DNA from: an uncultured beta proteobacterium | GTDB taxonomy: Bacteria; Pseudomonadota; Gammaproteobacteria; Burkholderiales; Burkholderiaceae_E | NCBI GenBank assembly: GCA_903934295.1 | Contig: CAIZNI010000029.1 | Location: 1 to 64,000 of the forward strand | Length of the DNA stretch: 64,000 nucleotides | Direction of reading: 5' to 3' | In this document: in pieces, positions 18,259 to 26,409 of the stretch | Numbering within the stretch: the first letter of the stretch is position 1 | Layout of the letters: every line of letters starts with the position of its first letter | The notes under the pieces: generated by a model | Seen by the model: the letters and a program-made list of their open reading frames with translations, nothing else | Databases searched by the model: none | Told to the model about the DNA's origin: nothing | Translations under genes and position numbers: made by a program

Positions 18259-19013
18259 GTGCCGCGCGCCTTCACCTGCTGTTGGACCGCATCGGCATCG
18301 GTGCCGAGATAGACCTCGATCACCTTGGGATCGTGCGCGATGTCGGTGGGCTTGCCCTGGGCGATCAGTTCGCCGTGATCGAGCACGATGCAGCGGTCGA
18401 TCACCCGCATCAGCACACCCATGATGTGCTCGACCCAGATGATGGTGATGCCGCGGTCGTCGCGGATGCGGCGCAGCATGTCGGCCGCCTGGTTCATCTC
18501 GGTCTCGTCGAGGCCACCCAGACTTTCGTCGGCGAGCAGCACCTTCGGATGGGTGGCCAGCGCGCGGGCCATCTCGAGCTTCTTGAGCCCGGCCGCGCCG
18601 AGCCCGTCGACCCGCGCCGACGCCTCGGTGGGCAGACCGATCAGGGTCAGCGCATCGATCGCGCGCTTTTCGGCCTCGCCCCGCGAGATCCGGTCCGACG
18701 CGCCGTAATAGGCCGCCACGGTCGCGTTCTCGAGGATCGACAGCCGGCGAAACGGGCGCGGAATCTGGAAGGTTCGGGCCAGTCCGCGACGGCAGATCTC
18801 GCTGGGCGGCAGGCCCCCGATTTCAGTGCCGTCGAACTGGACGGATCCGGCGGACGGCGGGTACAGGCCGGCGATGACATTGAAGGTCGTGCTCTTGCCC
18901 GAGCCGTTGGGCCCGATGAGCCCGAGGATTTCTCCGCGAGCGACATCGAACGACACTTCATTGACCGCCGTGAACCCGCCGAACCGCTTGACGAGGCGGT
19001 TGACAGAGAGCAT
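18255..19013 (-). CDS. livG: ABC transporter ATP-binding protein (LivG family)
   Basis: ATPase subunit, 252 residues: Walker A GPNGSGKSTTFN near residue 35, the LivG-type insert LARTFQIPRPFRRLSILENATVAAYYG, a degenerate signature region GAAGLKKLEMARAL, then Walker B-like VLLADESLGGLDETE (A in place of the usual fourth hydrophobic residue) and IIWVEHIMG. The atypical signature G-A-A-G-L-K is worth noting; LivG proteins usually have LSYGQQ or LPYGLQ here. Stop overlaps livF start by ATGA; 12 bases after the binding-protein gene. Confidence 0.93.
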   Translation of the reverse strand: MLSVNRLVKRFGGFTAVNEVSFDVARGEILGLIGPNGSGKSTTFNVIAGLYPPSAGSVQFDGTEIGGLPPSEICRRGLARTFQIPRPFRRLSILENATVAAYYGASDRISRGEAEKRAIDALTLIGLPTEASARVDGLGAAGLKKLEMARALATHPKVLLADESLGGLDETEMNQAADMLRRIRDDRGITIIWVEHIMGVLMRVIDRCIVLDHGELIAQGKPTDIAHDPKVIEVYLGTDADAVQQQVKARGT

Positions 19014-19025
19014 GGGCGGGTCTGC

Positions 19026-20312
19026 TTACTGGTTCGAGAAACCGTGACCGCGCGGCAGCGGCAGGGCGGCATCGCGGGTCTTGAGGGCCGCGGGCCAGAC
19101 GATGAAGGTGTCGTTGCCGCTGTACTGCATGACCACCGGCGAGGAGCGCTCGTTCTGACCGGCCATCTGGGTGCCCGGGGGGAAGAACTTCACGCCGTAG
19201 CCCTGGATGGTGCCGCCCACCGGGATGTCGGTTTCGAGCGCGGCCTTGCGCAGCGACTCGGAATCGATGCCGCCATGGTTCTTGATGGCACGCGGCATGA
19301 CATCGGTGAAGAAGATCCAGGCCTGGTTGAAGCCCATCGACAGGTGCGGGGGCACCTCGTCGCCCTTCACATCCGCCTTGTAGCGGCGGACCATCTCCTT
19401 GGTCACGTCGCCGAGCCCGGCCGCCAGCGACTTGGGATCGAGCAGTTGCGCAGCCACCGGATCGACGTTGTAGATCAGGTTGGCGTCATCCTTGAAGGTG
19501 GCAAACAGCTTGTCGAACTGGCCATAGCCCGCGCCGTGACCGATCAGCGCCGACCACTTCAGGCCCTGCTCCTTGGACTGGCGCAGAAACAGCGTGATGT
19601 CCGGGTTGTAGCCGGTGTGCAGGATCACATCGGCGCGCGCGCGCTTGAGCTTGGTGACCAGCGGCGAGAGGTCGGGCGAGGTGGCGGCGTAGCCTTCCTT
19701 GAGCACGACCTGCAGGCCCAGGCTCTTGCAGGTGGCTTCGTTGCCAGCGGCCACGCCGGCACCGTAGGGGCCGTCTTCATAGATGACCGCAACCTTCAGA
19801 TCCTTGGGCTCCTTGCCCAGTTTCGCCTTGGCCTGCTCGGCGAGGAAGGTGCACGACGCCCAGCCGTGCTGGTCGGAGTGGACCTGCGCGCGGAACACGT
19901 ACTTCAGGTTCTTGTCCTTGAAGACGCTGGAGGCCACGCAGATGTTGGCCCAGAAGAATCGCTTGGCCGCATCGGCCTTCTGCGACATCGGGACGCAGTG
20001 GGCCGAGGAGAACACGCCCATCAGCATGTCGACCTTTTCCTGCTCGATCAGGCGGGTGGTCTCGTTGATGGCGACTTCGGGCTTGGACTGCGCGTCGGCA
20101 TAGATCGGCTTGATCCGGTAGCCGCCCACGCCGCCCTTCTCGTTGATCATGTCGATCGCGTACTTGGTGCCGAGGTAGCCGGCGTAGGAACCGCCGGCGG
20201 CCAGCGGGCCGGTGAGGTCATAGATGACCCCGATCTTGATTTCCTTGGTCTGCGCGAACGACACGCTGGCCAGCAAGGCGAGCGCCGCGGCGGCGAGAAA
20301 ACGCTGAATCAT
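19026..20312 (-). CDS. Periplasmic substrate-binding protein of Liv-type ABC importer
   Basis: 428 residues with a clear signal peptide (MIQRFLAAAALALLASVSFAQ, cleavage near residue 20), then a type I periplasmic binding fold starting KEIKIGVIYDLTGPLAAGG, as in LivK-like and amide/aromatic-acid-binding proteins. The C-terminal region is unusually full of aromatic and Met residues, so the ligand is unlikely to be deducible here. A GGAG Shine-Dalgarno lies before the ATG. The 105-base gap to the upstream cupin contains a GCCGGC/GCCGGC hairpin (20368-20389), so this gene may have its own promoter. Confidence 0.92.
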   Translation of the reverse strand: MIQRFLAAAALALLASVSFAQTKEIKIGVIYDLTGPLAAGGSYAGYLGTKYAIDMINEKGGVGGYRIKPIYADAQSKPEVAINETTRLIEQEKVDMLMGVFSSAHCVPMSQKADAAKRFFWANICVASSVFKDKNLKYVFRAQVHSDQHGWASCTFLAEQAKAKLGKEPKDLKVAVIYEDGPYGAGVAAGNEATCKSLGLQVVLKEGYAATSPDLSPLVTKLKRARADVILHTGYNPDITLFLRQSKEQGLKWSALIGHGAGYGQFDKLFATFKDDANLIYNVDPVAAQLLDPKSLAAGLGDVTKEMVRRYKADVKGDEVPPHLSMGFNQAWIFFTDVMPRAIKNHGGIDSESLRKAALETDIPVGGTIQGYGVKFFPPGTQMAGQNERSSPVVMQYSGNDTFIVWPAALKTRDAALPLPRGHGFSNQ

Positions 20313-20417
20313 GACTGTCTCCTGGATAAATCGTTGCCCGGGATCCGGGGTGATGACTGCGCCTGTCGCCGGCGCTTGAAAAAGCCGGCATCAGACGTCT
20401 GCCCGCAGTGCGCGACT

Positions 20418-20981
20418 CTACCGCATGAACTGGCGCACATGATCAGAACCCAACCCCACCGACTCGAAATGTTCCCGGTATTTCTCGATGCGGGTGAACA
20501 CATCGTCGTAGCCGGTGGCATTGCCGTCGGGGTCGACGTACATCAGCGACCCGTGGACGGTGAACAGGGTAATCATGTCGGTGCAGTCGTCGGGCACGGT
20601 GAGCGTGTGGGTTTCGCCCGGCGGCTCGAAAATGTAGCTGCCCTCCTCGGCGAACCAGTCGTGCTCGAGGTAGTGCCAGCGTCCGCGGATCACGTAGGCA
20701 TGCACCGCGCCCGAGTGGCGATGGCGCTGCAGCACGCCCGAGCGGCGCACCCGCAGGACATGGGTGTAGTAGCCGGCGCTGACGTTCAGGTGCAGCGGGC
20801 GCGACCAGATGTCGGGGGCGACCGGCGCCCACAGCAGCGCGTCGTCGGCGTTGGCGTCGGGCACCACCAGGTCAGCCACCATGCCCCAGGGCTGGGGCTT
20901 GCGGTAGGCGATCTTGTCGGGGCGCGCGGCCGACTGCCCGACCTGGGACAGGGCACGCGCCGGATCGGCGATCAAGGTCAC
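20418..20981 (-). CDS. Cupin-fold protein, 2,4'-dihydroxyacetophenone dioxygenase-like
   Basis: Single cupin domain, about 187 residues from the chosen GTG start at 20981. Motif 1 reads RHRHSGAVHAYVIRGRWHYLEHDW, with three His and possible metal ligands; motif 2 is near GETHTLTVPDD. This resembles ring- or C-C-cleaving cupin dioxygenases, but the exact reaction is not certain. An ATG-initiated frame extends to 21161, but that overlaps the divergent gene at 21127. GAGG lies 7 bases before the GTG, supporting it. It lies upstream of the ABC importer and may metabolise an imported aromatic ketone or related compound. Confidence 0.75.
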   Translation of the reverse strand: MTLIADPARALSQVGQSAARPDKIAYRKPQPWGMVADLVVPDANADDALLWAPVAPDIWSRPLHLNVSAGYYTHVLRVRRSGVLQRHRHSGAVHAYVIRGRWHYLEHDWFAEEGSYIFEPPGETHTLTVPDDCTDMITLFTVHGSLMYVDPDGNATGYDDVFTRIEKYREHFESVGLGSDHVRQFMR

Positions 20982-21126
20982 GCTGAACACCTCGGTTTTT
21001 TCGGAATTCGGCACCGTAGGCCGGCCACCGGACGGTGTCAAGGCGAGCGGGACCGGGATTCGCGCGCTTGCGCTGTTCAAGGGGTCAGGCCGCCGGCATG
21101 ATGCGGGCTCACCAGAGGGGACCCCG

Positions 21127-21744
21127 ATGACCACCGACCGCGCCGCGCCCGTTACCGCCACCCGATTCCCGACACTCGATCCCGGTCATCTGTCGGCCGA
21201 GCAGAACGAAACCCTCGATGCGATCCTGTCCGGCCCGCGCGCCGGCGGCGATCCCGACGCGCGCGCGCGCCTGCTTCGCGGGGGACCCTTCAACGCCTGG
21301 CTGCGCAGCCCGGCACTGGGCAATCGTCTGCAGAAGGTCGGGGAATTCATCCGCTACCAGTCGTCGCTGCCGCTGCGGCTCAACGAGTTCGCGATCCTGA
21401 TCACCGCCCGGGTCTGGACCTCGCAGTACGAATGGTTCGCCCACCACCCGATGGCCATCCGGGCCGGACTGGACCCGCGCATCGCCGAGGAACTGGCGCA
21501 GGGCCTGCGGCCCTCGGGAATGGCCGACGACGAGGCGGCGGTCTATGAGTTCTGCCTGCAACTGCATCAGGACAAGCAGGTCGACGATGCCCGTTATGAG
21601 CGCGCGCTGGCGCTGTTCGGCGAGCAGGGCGTGGTGGACCTGATCGGGGTGTGCGGCTACTACACCGTGGTCGCGATGACGCTCAATGTCGCCCGCGTCG
21701 CGCTGCCCGAGGGCGTGGCGCCGCCCCTGGCGCCGCTGGGCTGA
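21127..21744 (+). CDS. Carboxymuconolactone decarboxylase (AhpD-like) family protein
   Basis: All-alpha AhpD/CMD fold, 205 residues. The core LNEFAILITARVWTSQYEWFAHHPMA matches the family's conserved helix pair: E..A.L..AR....YEW..H. It lacks the CxxC of AhpD, so a peroxidase role is unlikely; many such proteins are decarboxylase-like or of unknown function. A longer frame opens at 20914, but Met 21127 follows a GAGGGGA Shine-Dalgarno. Divergent from the cupin gene across 145 bases, so possibly co-regulated with it. Confidence 0.85.
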   Translation: MTTDRAAPVTATRFPTLDPGHLSAEQNETLDAILSGPRAGGDPDARARLLRGGPFNAWLRSPALGNRLQKVGEFIRYQSSLPLRLNEFAILITARVWTSQYEWFAHHPMAIRAGLDPRIAEELAQGLRPSGMADDEAAVYEFCLQLHQDKQVDDARYERALALFGEQGVVDLIGVCGYYTVVAMTLNVARVALPEGVAPPLAPLG

Positions 21745-21851
21745 ACCGGCGGGCCGGACCCGCGCGGACACCAACGCCGCGGGGTGATGACCCTGGTGGC
21801 CCGTCCGCCGGAGCAGCCGGCCGCCCCGGCCTTCGGCTACCATGCGCCCCC

Positions 21852-22610
21852 ATGAGTGCCGCCGCCCTGATCGCCGCCGCACGGCAGCTGTGCGACGAGG
21901 TCTCGCAGCTGCGCTTCAGTGCGCCGGTCACCCATGTCTACAACCCGCTCGAATACGCGTGGGCGCCGCATGAAGCCTATGTGCGCCGCTACGGTGAAGG
22001 CAGTCGGCGGGCGGTCCTGCTGGGCATGAACCCGGGTCCGTTCGGCATGATGCAGACCGGCGTGCCCTTCGGCGAGGTGGCCGCGGTGCGCGACTGGATG
22101 GGCCTGTCGGCCCCGGTGAGCGCGCCGGCGCACCAGCACCCGAAACGCCTGATCGAGGGCTTCGCCTGCACCCGCTCGGAAGTGAGCGGGCGGCGGCTGT
22201 GGGCCTGGGCACAGGCGCGTTTCGGCAGCGCACCAGCCTTCTTTTCACACAGCTTCGTGCTGAACTACTGCCCGCTGGTCTTTCTCGAGGCCTCGGGCCG
22301 CAACTTCACCCCCGACCGGTTGCCGGCGAGCGAAGCGGCCGCCCTTCAGGAAGCCTGCGATGCCCATTTGGCGCGCGCACTGCTGGCGCTGTCGCCGGTC
22401 TGGGCGATCGGCATCGGCGGCTTCGCGATGAAGCGGCTCCAGGCGGTGACCCGCCAGCGACGCGGCGGCCTGAGCGACGACGAGCGGGCGCGCCTGTCGG
22501 CAATCCACCTGACCCAGATCCTGCACCCCAGCCCGGCATCGCCCGCCGCCAACCGCGGCTGGCAAGCGGCCATCGACAGCTCGCTGTCAGAACTCGGAGT
22601 CTACGAGTGA
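21852..22610 (+). CDS. SMUG-type uracil-DNA glycosylase
   Basis: Base-excision repair enzyme, 252 residues, most like single-strand-selective uracil glycosylases. The water-activating motif GMNPGPFGMMQTGVPFGEV lies at about 58-76 (Asn60) and the second motif HPSPASP at 225-231 (His225), matching the two catalytic motifs of animal SMUG1. Bacterial SMUG homologues exist but are sporadic. The frame is open from 21651; Met 21852 fits the family N-terminus. The stop overlaps the GTG start of the next gene (GTGA). Confidence 0.9.
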   Translation: MSAAALIAAARQLCDEVSQLRFSAPVTHVYNPLEYAWAPHEAYVRRYGEGSRRAVLLGMNPGPFGMMQTGVPFGEVAAVRDWMGLSAPVSAPAHQHPKRLIEGFACTRSEVSGRRLWAWAQARFGSAPAFFSHSFVLNYCPLVFLEASGRNFTPDRLPASEAAALQEACDAHLARALLALSPVWAIGIGGFAMKRLQAVTRQRRGGLSDDERARLSAIHLTQILHPSPASPAANRGWQAAIDSSLSELGVYE

Positions 22611-24748
22611 CCCTCTTCGCCTCGACCATCGCGTTGTCGGCCTTCCTGCTGTTCCTCGTCCAGCCGATCATCGCCAAGCAGATCCTGCCCTGGTTCGGCG
22701 GCTCGGCCGCGGTCTGGACCACCTGCATGGTGTTCTTCCAGCTGGTGCTGCTGGCGGGCTATTTCTACTCCGACCTGCTGATCCGCCGGGCGTCCGCGCG
22801 CCGCCAGGCGATCATCCACACCACGCTGCTGGCGGTGAGCCTGGCGCTGCTGCCGATCATTCCCGGCGAGGCCTTCAAACCGACCGCCGCCACCGACCCG
22901 GTGGGCCGCATCCTGCTGCTGCTGACGGTCACCATCGGGCTGCCCTACCTGATGCTCTCGACCACCGGGCCGCTGGTCCAGGCCTGGTTCGCTCGCCGCT
23001 ACCAGAGTGGCCAGGTGTACCGCCTGTATGCGCTGAGCAACGTCGCCTCGATGCTGGCGCTGATCGCCTACCCGCCCCTGATCGAGCCGCTCACCTCGGG
23101 GCGCGTGCAGTCCTGGGGGTGGAGCGCCGGCTACGCGGTGTTCGCGATGCTGGCGGTGGCGGCGGCCTGGACGGCGGCGCGCGAGGCGGCCGGCGGGGGA
23201 TCGGGGTTTGTCGTGCCGGCAGGCACCGCCGCGCCGGCCGGCGAGGCCGCCCGGGGCGAGACGACCGCGGCCGGCATGACGCCCGATGGCGCGGCACCGG
23301 CCGAAGCCGCGGCCGGCGCCCCCACCTGGAAGGAGCAGGGCCTGTGGCTGGCGCTGTCGGCGCTGGGCTCGGTGATGCTGCTGGCGGTCACCACCCACAT
23401 CACCCAGAACGTCGCGTCGATCCCGTTCCTGTGGGTGCTGCCGCTGGCGCTCTACCTGATCACCTTCATCCTGTGCTTTGACGGCCAGGGCTGGTACAAG
23501 CGGCGCTGGTATGTCCCGCTGGCCGGGCTGATGGCGCTGCTGATGCTGGCGGCGCTGAGCTGGCGGCCGCAGATCGACACCGCCGCCAGCCTGTATGGCG
23601 TCGAGCGCGGCGTGCTGGCGCTGTCGCAGGCGGTGCCGCTGTACGCAATCGGGCTGTTCGTGGCCTGCATGTTCTGTCACGGCGAGCTGGTGGCGCGCAA
23701 GCCGGCGCCGGGACACCTGACCCGTTTCTACCTGATGGTCTCGCTGGGCGGCGCGGTGGGCGGCCTGCTGGTGGGCGTCGTGGCCCCGGCGGTCTACTCC
23801 TGGTACTGGGAATTCCCGCTCGCGCTGCTGCTGATCACCCTGCTCGCGCTGTTCCTGTCGAAGGGCGCCACCGCGGTGTTCGGGGCGGTCTGCTTCTGCG
23901 TGGCCCTGATCGGCTATGTCGACTACAACCGCTACATCCGCGAGGACGGCATCGACATCTCGCGCAACTTCTACGGCACGCTGCGGGTGAAGGCGACCGC
24001 GCCCGACACCGATGAGAGCGCCCGCTGGCGGCTGCTGCACGGCGTCATCACGCACGGCGAGCAGTACCGCAACGCCCGGTTCCGCAACCTGCCCACCACC
24101 TATTACGGCGAGAGCTCGGGCATCGGGCGCAGCCTGCTGGCGCTGCGGGCCCAGGACCCGGCGCGCGCGCAGCGGGTGGGGCTGATCGGCCTGGGGGTGG
24201 GCACCCTGGCCGCCTACGGCAAGGCCGGCGACCAGTACCGCGTCTACGAGCTCAATCCGCAGGTGGTGGCGCTGGCACGAACCCATTTCACCTACCTCTC
24301 GCAAAGCCCGGCGGCCATCGAGACGCTGCTGGGCGACGCCCGCCTGGTGATGGAGAAGGAGGCCGGCCAGAAGCTCGACGTGCTGGCGATCGACGCGTTT
24401 TCCAGCGATTCGATCCCGGTGCACCTGATCACCCGCGAGGCGATCACGCTGTACCGCCGGCACATGAATGAGGACGGCGCCATCGTCTTTCACATCAGCA
24501 ACCGCTACCTCGACCTGAACGGGGTGGTGCGCCAGCTCGCCGATTCGATCGGCTGGAAGGCGGTGCGGGTGGTCGACGATCCGCCCGAGAGCAGCCACCT
24601 GTACCGGTCGGACTGGGTGGTGATCACCCGCAACGAACGGCTGCTGCAGACCCTGCGCACCGAGGCCGGCGCCGAAGAGGTGCCCGCGGTGGCGGGTCGG
24701 CGGATCTGGACCGACGACTACAACAACCTGTTCGAAGTGCTGAAGTAA
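22607..24748 (+). CDS. Membrane-bound spermidine synthase-like protein (fused MFS/spermidine synthase type)
   Basis: 713 residues. The N-terminal half has about ten hydrophobic segments beginning ALSAFLLFLVQPIIAKQILPWFGGSAAVWTTCM, the hallmark of the family. An Ala/Gly/Pro/Thr-rich linker of about 45 residues (near 195-240) splits the membrane part. The C-terminal domain (about 525-690) is a spermidine-synthase/SAM-methyltransferase fold with LIGLGVGTLAAYG and the DAFSSDSIPVHLITREA loop. GTG start with GGAG upstream, overlapping the glycosylase stop. The terminal codons are duplicated in tandem (stop at 24746-24748 and again at 24758-24760). True activity is unproven for this family. Confidence 0.88.
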   Translation: MTLFASTIALSAFLLFLVQPIIAKQILPWFGGSAAVWTTCMVFFQLVLLAGYFYSDLLIRRASARRQAIIHTTLLAVSLALLPIIPGEAFKPTAATDPVGRILLLLTVTIGLPYLMLSTTGPLVQAWFARRYQSGQVYRLYALSNVASMLALIAYPPLIEPLTSGRVQSWGWSAGYAVFAMLAVAAAWTAAREAAGGGSGFVVPAGTAAPAGEAARGETTAAGMTPDGAAPAEAAAGAPTWKEQGLWLALSALGSVMLLAVTTHITQNVASIPFLWVLPLALYLITFILCFDGQGWYKRRWYVPLAGLMALLMLAALSWRPQIDTAASLYGVERGVLALSQAVPLYAIGLFVACMFCHGELVARKPAPGHLTRFYLMVSLGGAVGGLLVGVVAPAVYSWYWEFPLALLLITLLALFLSKGATAVFGAVCFCVALIGYVDYNRYIREDGIDISRNFYGTLRVKATAPDTDESARWRLLHGVITHGEQYRNARFRNLPTTYYGESSGIGRSLLALRAQDPARAQRVGLIGLGVGTLAAYGKAGDQYRVYELNPQVVALARTHFTYLSQSPAAIETLLGDARLVMEKEAGQKLDVLAIDAFSSDSIPVHLITREAITLYRRHMNEDGAIVFHISNRYLDLNGVVRQLADSIGWKAVRVVDDPPESSHLYRSDWVVITRNERLLQTLRTEAGAEEVPAVAGRRIWTDDYNNLFEVLK

Positions 24749-24815
24749 GTGCTGAAGTAAAGGGCCATGCCCCCGACCGCGCCGCCCGCGCGGTGACGGT
24801 GACGCCGACCGCGGC

Positions 24816-25868
24816 TCAGGCCGCGAAGCGGATCACGCCCGCGTCGTCGATGAGCCGGCGCACCCGTCCGGCATACCAGAGCGAATGCAGGTGCGCGAGC
24901 GCCTCGCCGAGCGCGAAGGTGAGCTGGTGGGTGTCGAAGCGGCGCTCGAACATCACCGGCACCATCTGCGCCGCGGTGTGCGGCGACTGCCCGCAGGCCG
25001 CGAGCACCACCTCCAGGCGCTCCAGATGGTGCGCGCGCAGCTGCGCCAGTCGGGTGTGCAGCCCGCGAAAAGGGCGCCCGTGCGAGGGCAGCACCAGCGT
25101 GTCCTCGCGGCAGATCTCGAAGCGGCCCAGCGACTCGAGGAACCAGTCGACCGGATTGGATTCCGGCTCGATTTCCCACACCGAGACGTTGGTCGAGATC
25201 CGCGGCAGCACCATGTCGCCCGAGAGCATCAGGGCGTCGGCCTCGCAATAGAGCGCGGCGTGTTCGGGGGAATGGCCCAGGCCGATGATCACCCGCCACA
25301 GGCGCCCGCCGATGGCGATCCGCTCACCCTCGCGGATGCGCCGAAACGAGGTCGGCATCGAGGGCACCAGCCGGGCGAAATGATCGCCACCGCGCACCCG
25401 GATCGCCTCGAGCTGCGGCCCGGGCGCGATGCCGTGGCGGCGGAAATGCTCGGCCGCCGCATCGCTGTCGGCCCCCGGCAGGCTCGACGACAGCACGCGC
25501 CCCAGGCCGTACTCGCCCATCGTCATCCACAGCGGCGCGCCGAAGCGCTGCTGCAGCCAGTGCGCCGAACCGACATGGTCGGGATGGGTGTGGGTGCACA
25601 GCAGGCGCCGGATCGGCAGCCCGTCCAGGCCGCTCTCGAACAGGCGGGTCCACAGCGCGCGGGTCTCGTCGCTGGCGATGCCGCAGTCGATCAGGGTCCA
25701 GCCCTCGCCCTCGAAGTCATCACGCAGCAGCCACAAGTTGATGTGGTCGAGCGCGAAAGGCAGCGGCATGCGGATCCAGTGCACGCCCGGCGCGACTTCG
25801 ATGCGCACCGCCGGCCCGGGCAGTCGATCGCCCAGGGGGTATTGCAGGAAGTGCTCATGTGCATTCAT
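24816..25868 (-). CDS. MBL-fold metallo-hydrolase
   Basis: 350 residues. Zinc-binding motif T-H-T-H-P-D-H at 92-98 (His93, His95, Asp97, His98), a later GLGHSPEHAALY (third His) and LSGDMVLP, as in glyoxalase II/LACTB2-like hydrolases; the extended C-terminal helical region resembles LACTB2-type proteins. Substrate is unknown. It is divergent from liuR, and the LiuR dyad lies 33-57 bases upstream of its start. Genes of this type are often found with Liu regulons, which suggests a role in acyl-CoA or leucine metabolism. Confidence 0.88.
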   Translation of the reverse strand: MNAHEHFLQYPLGDRLPGPAVRIEVAPGVHWIRMPLPFALDHINLWLLRDDFEGEGWTLIDCGIASDETRALWTRLFESGLDGLPIRRLLCTHTHPDHVGSAHWLQQRFGAPLWMTMGEYGLGRVLSSSLPGADSDAAAEHFRRHGIAPGPQLEAIRVRGGDHFARLVPSMPTSFRRIREGERIAIGGRLWRVIIGLGHSPEHAALYCEADALMLSGDMVLPRISTNVSVWEIEPESNPVDWFLESLGRFEICREDTLVLPSHGRPFRGLHTRLAQLRAHHLERLEVVLAACGQSPHTAAQMVPVMFERRFDTHQLTFALGEALAHLHSLWYAGRVRRLIDDAGVIRFAA

Positions 25869-25900
25869 TGGGGGCCGACCGGCGCGAGAGCGTTAAGATT

Positions 25901-25925
25901 GACGTTTACGTCAAGTGTAAACGTC
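25901..25925. promoter_or_regulatory. Perfect 9-7-9 dyad: LiuR operator
   Basis: GACGTTTAC (25901-25909), a 7-base spacer, then its exact reverse complement GTAAACGTC (25917-25925). It lies 15 bases before the liuR start and 33 bases before the divergent MBL gene. MerR-family LiuR regulators bind such TTTACGT-containing dyads between their own gene and the target. TTAAGA (25893-25898) and TGTAAA (25916-25921), 17 bases apart, are a possible promoter overlapping the dyad. Confidence 0.8.
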
Positions 25926-25939
25926 TGTCGGCCGACCGC

Positions 25940-26344
25940 ATGCCCACCTACACGATCACGGAACTGGCGCGTGAATTCGCGATCACACCCCGGGCGATCC
26001 GCTTCTACGAGGACCGCGGCCTGCTCGCGCCCCGCCGGGTCGGGGCCGGCGCGCGCCAGCGCGAATACTCGGCGCGCGACCGCACCCGGCTGCGACTCAC
26101 GCTGCGCGGCAAGCGCCTGGGCCTGTCGCTGGCCGAGATCCGCGACCTGATCGACCGCTACGACCTGCCCTCGGGCAGCGCGGCGCAGCTCGAACGTTTC
26201 CTCGAGGTGCTGGCGGCGCACCGGGCTCGACTCGAGCGCCAGCTCGCCGACCTGCAGGAGACGCTGGGCGAGATCGCGGCCCACGAGACGCGCGCCCGCG
26301 AGTTGCTTGCGCAGAGCCGCGCCGCGCGAGCCGTCACCGCCTGA
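25940..26344 (+). CDS. liuR: MerR-family regulator LiuR
   Basis: 134-residue MerR protein: N-terminal winged [29 protein letters not shown], then a second HTH around [20 protein letters not shown], and a dimerisation coiled coil (about 75-120). It lacks the C-terminal Cys set of metal-sensing MerR proteins, as expected for a LiuR, which senses an acyl-CoA ester. It lies 66 bases before liuA, probably the same transcript. A frame exists upstream, but Met 25940 matches the family. A perfect dyad sits before the gene, so autoregulation is likely. Confidence 0.9.
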   Translation: MPTYTITELAREFAITPRAIRFYEDRGLLAPRRVGAGARQREYSARDRTRLRLTLRGKRLGLSLAEIRDLIDRYDLPSGSAAQLERFLEVLAAHRARLERQLADLQETLGEIAAHETRARELLAQSRAARAVTA

Positions 26345-26409
26345 ACCGCCCCAGACGCACCCACCGATCCGATTTCCTGTCCAAGATTTTCGTCACTGGA
26401 GTTTTTCCG

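Noticed and set aside
18282-21101. 939-codon plus-strand ORF opposite livG, binding protein and cupin
   Set aside because: Antisense to three recognisable genes; composition is typical of shadow frames.
20982-21161. N-terminal extension of the cupin to ATG 21161
   Set aside because: It overlaps the divergent gene at 21127, while a GTG at 20981 has a GAGG site upstream.
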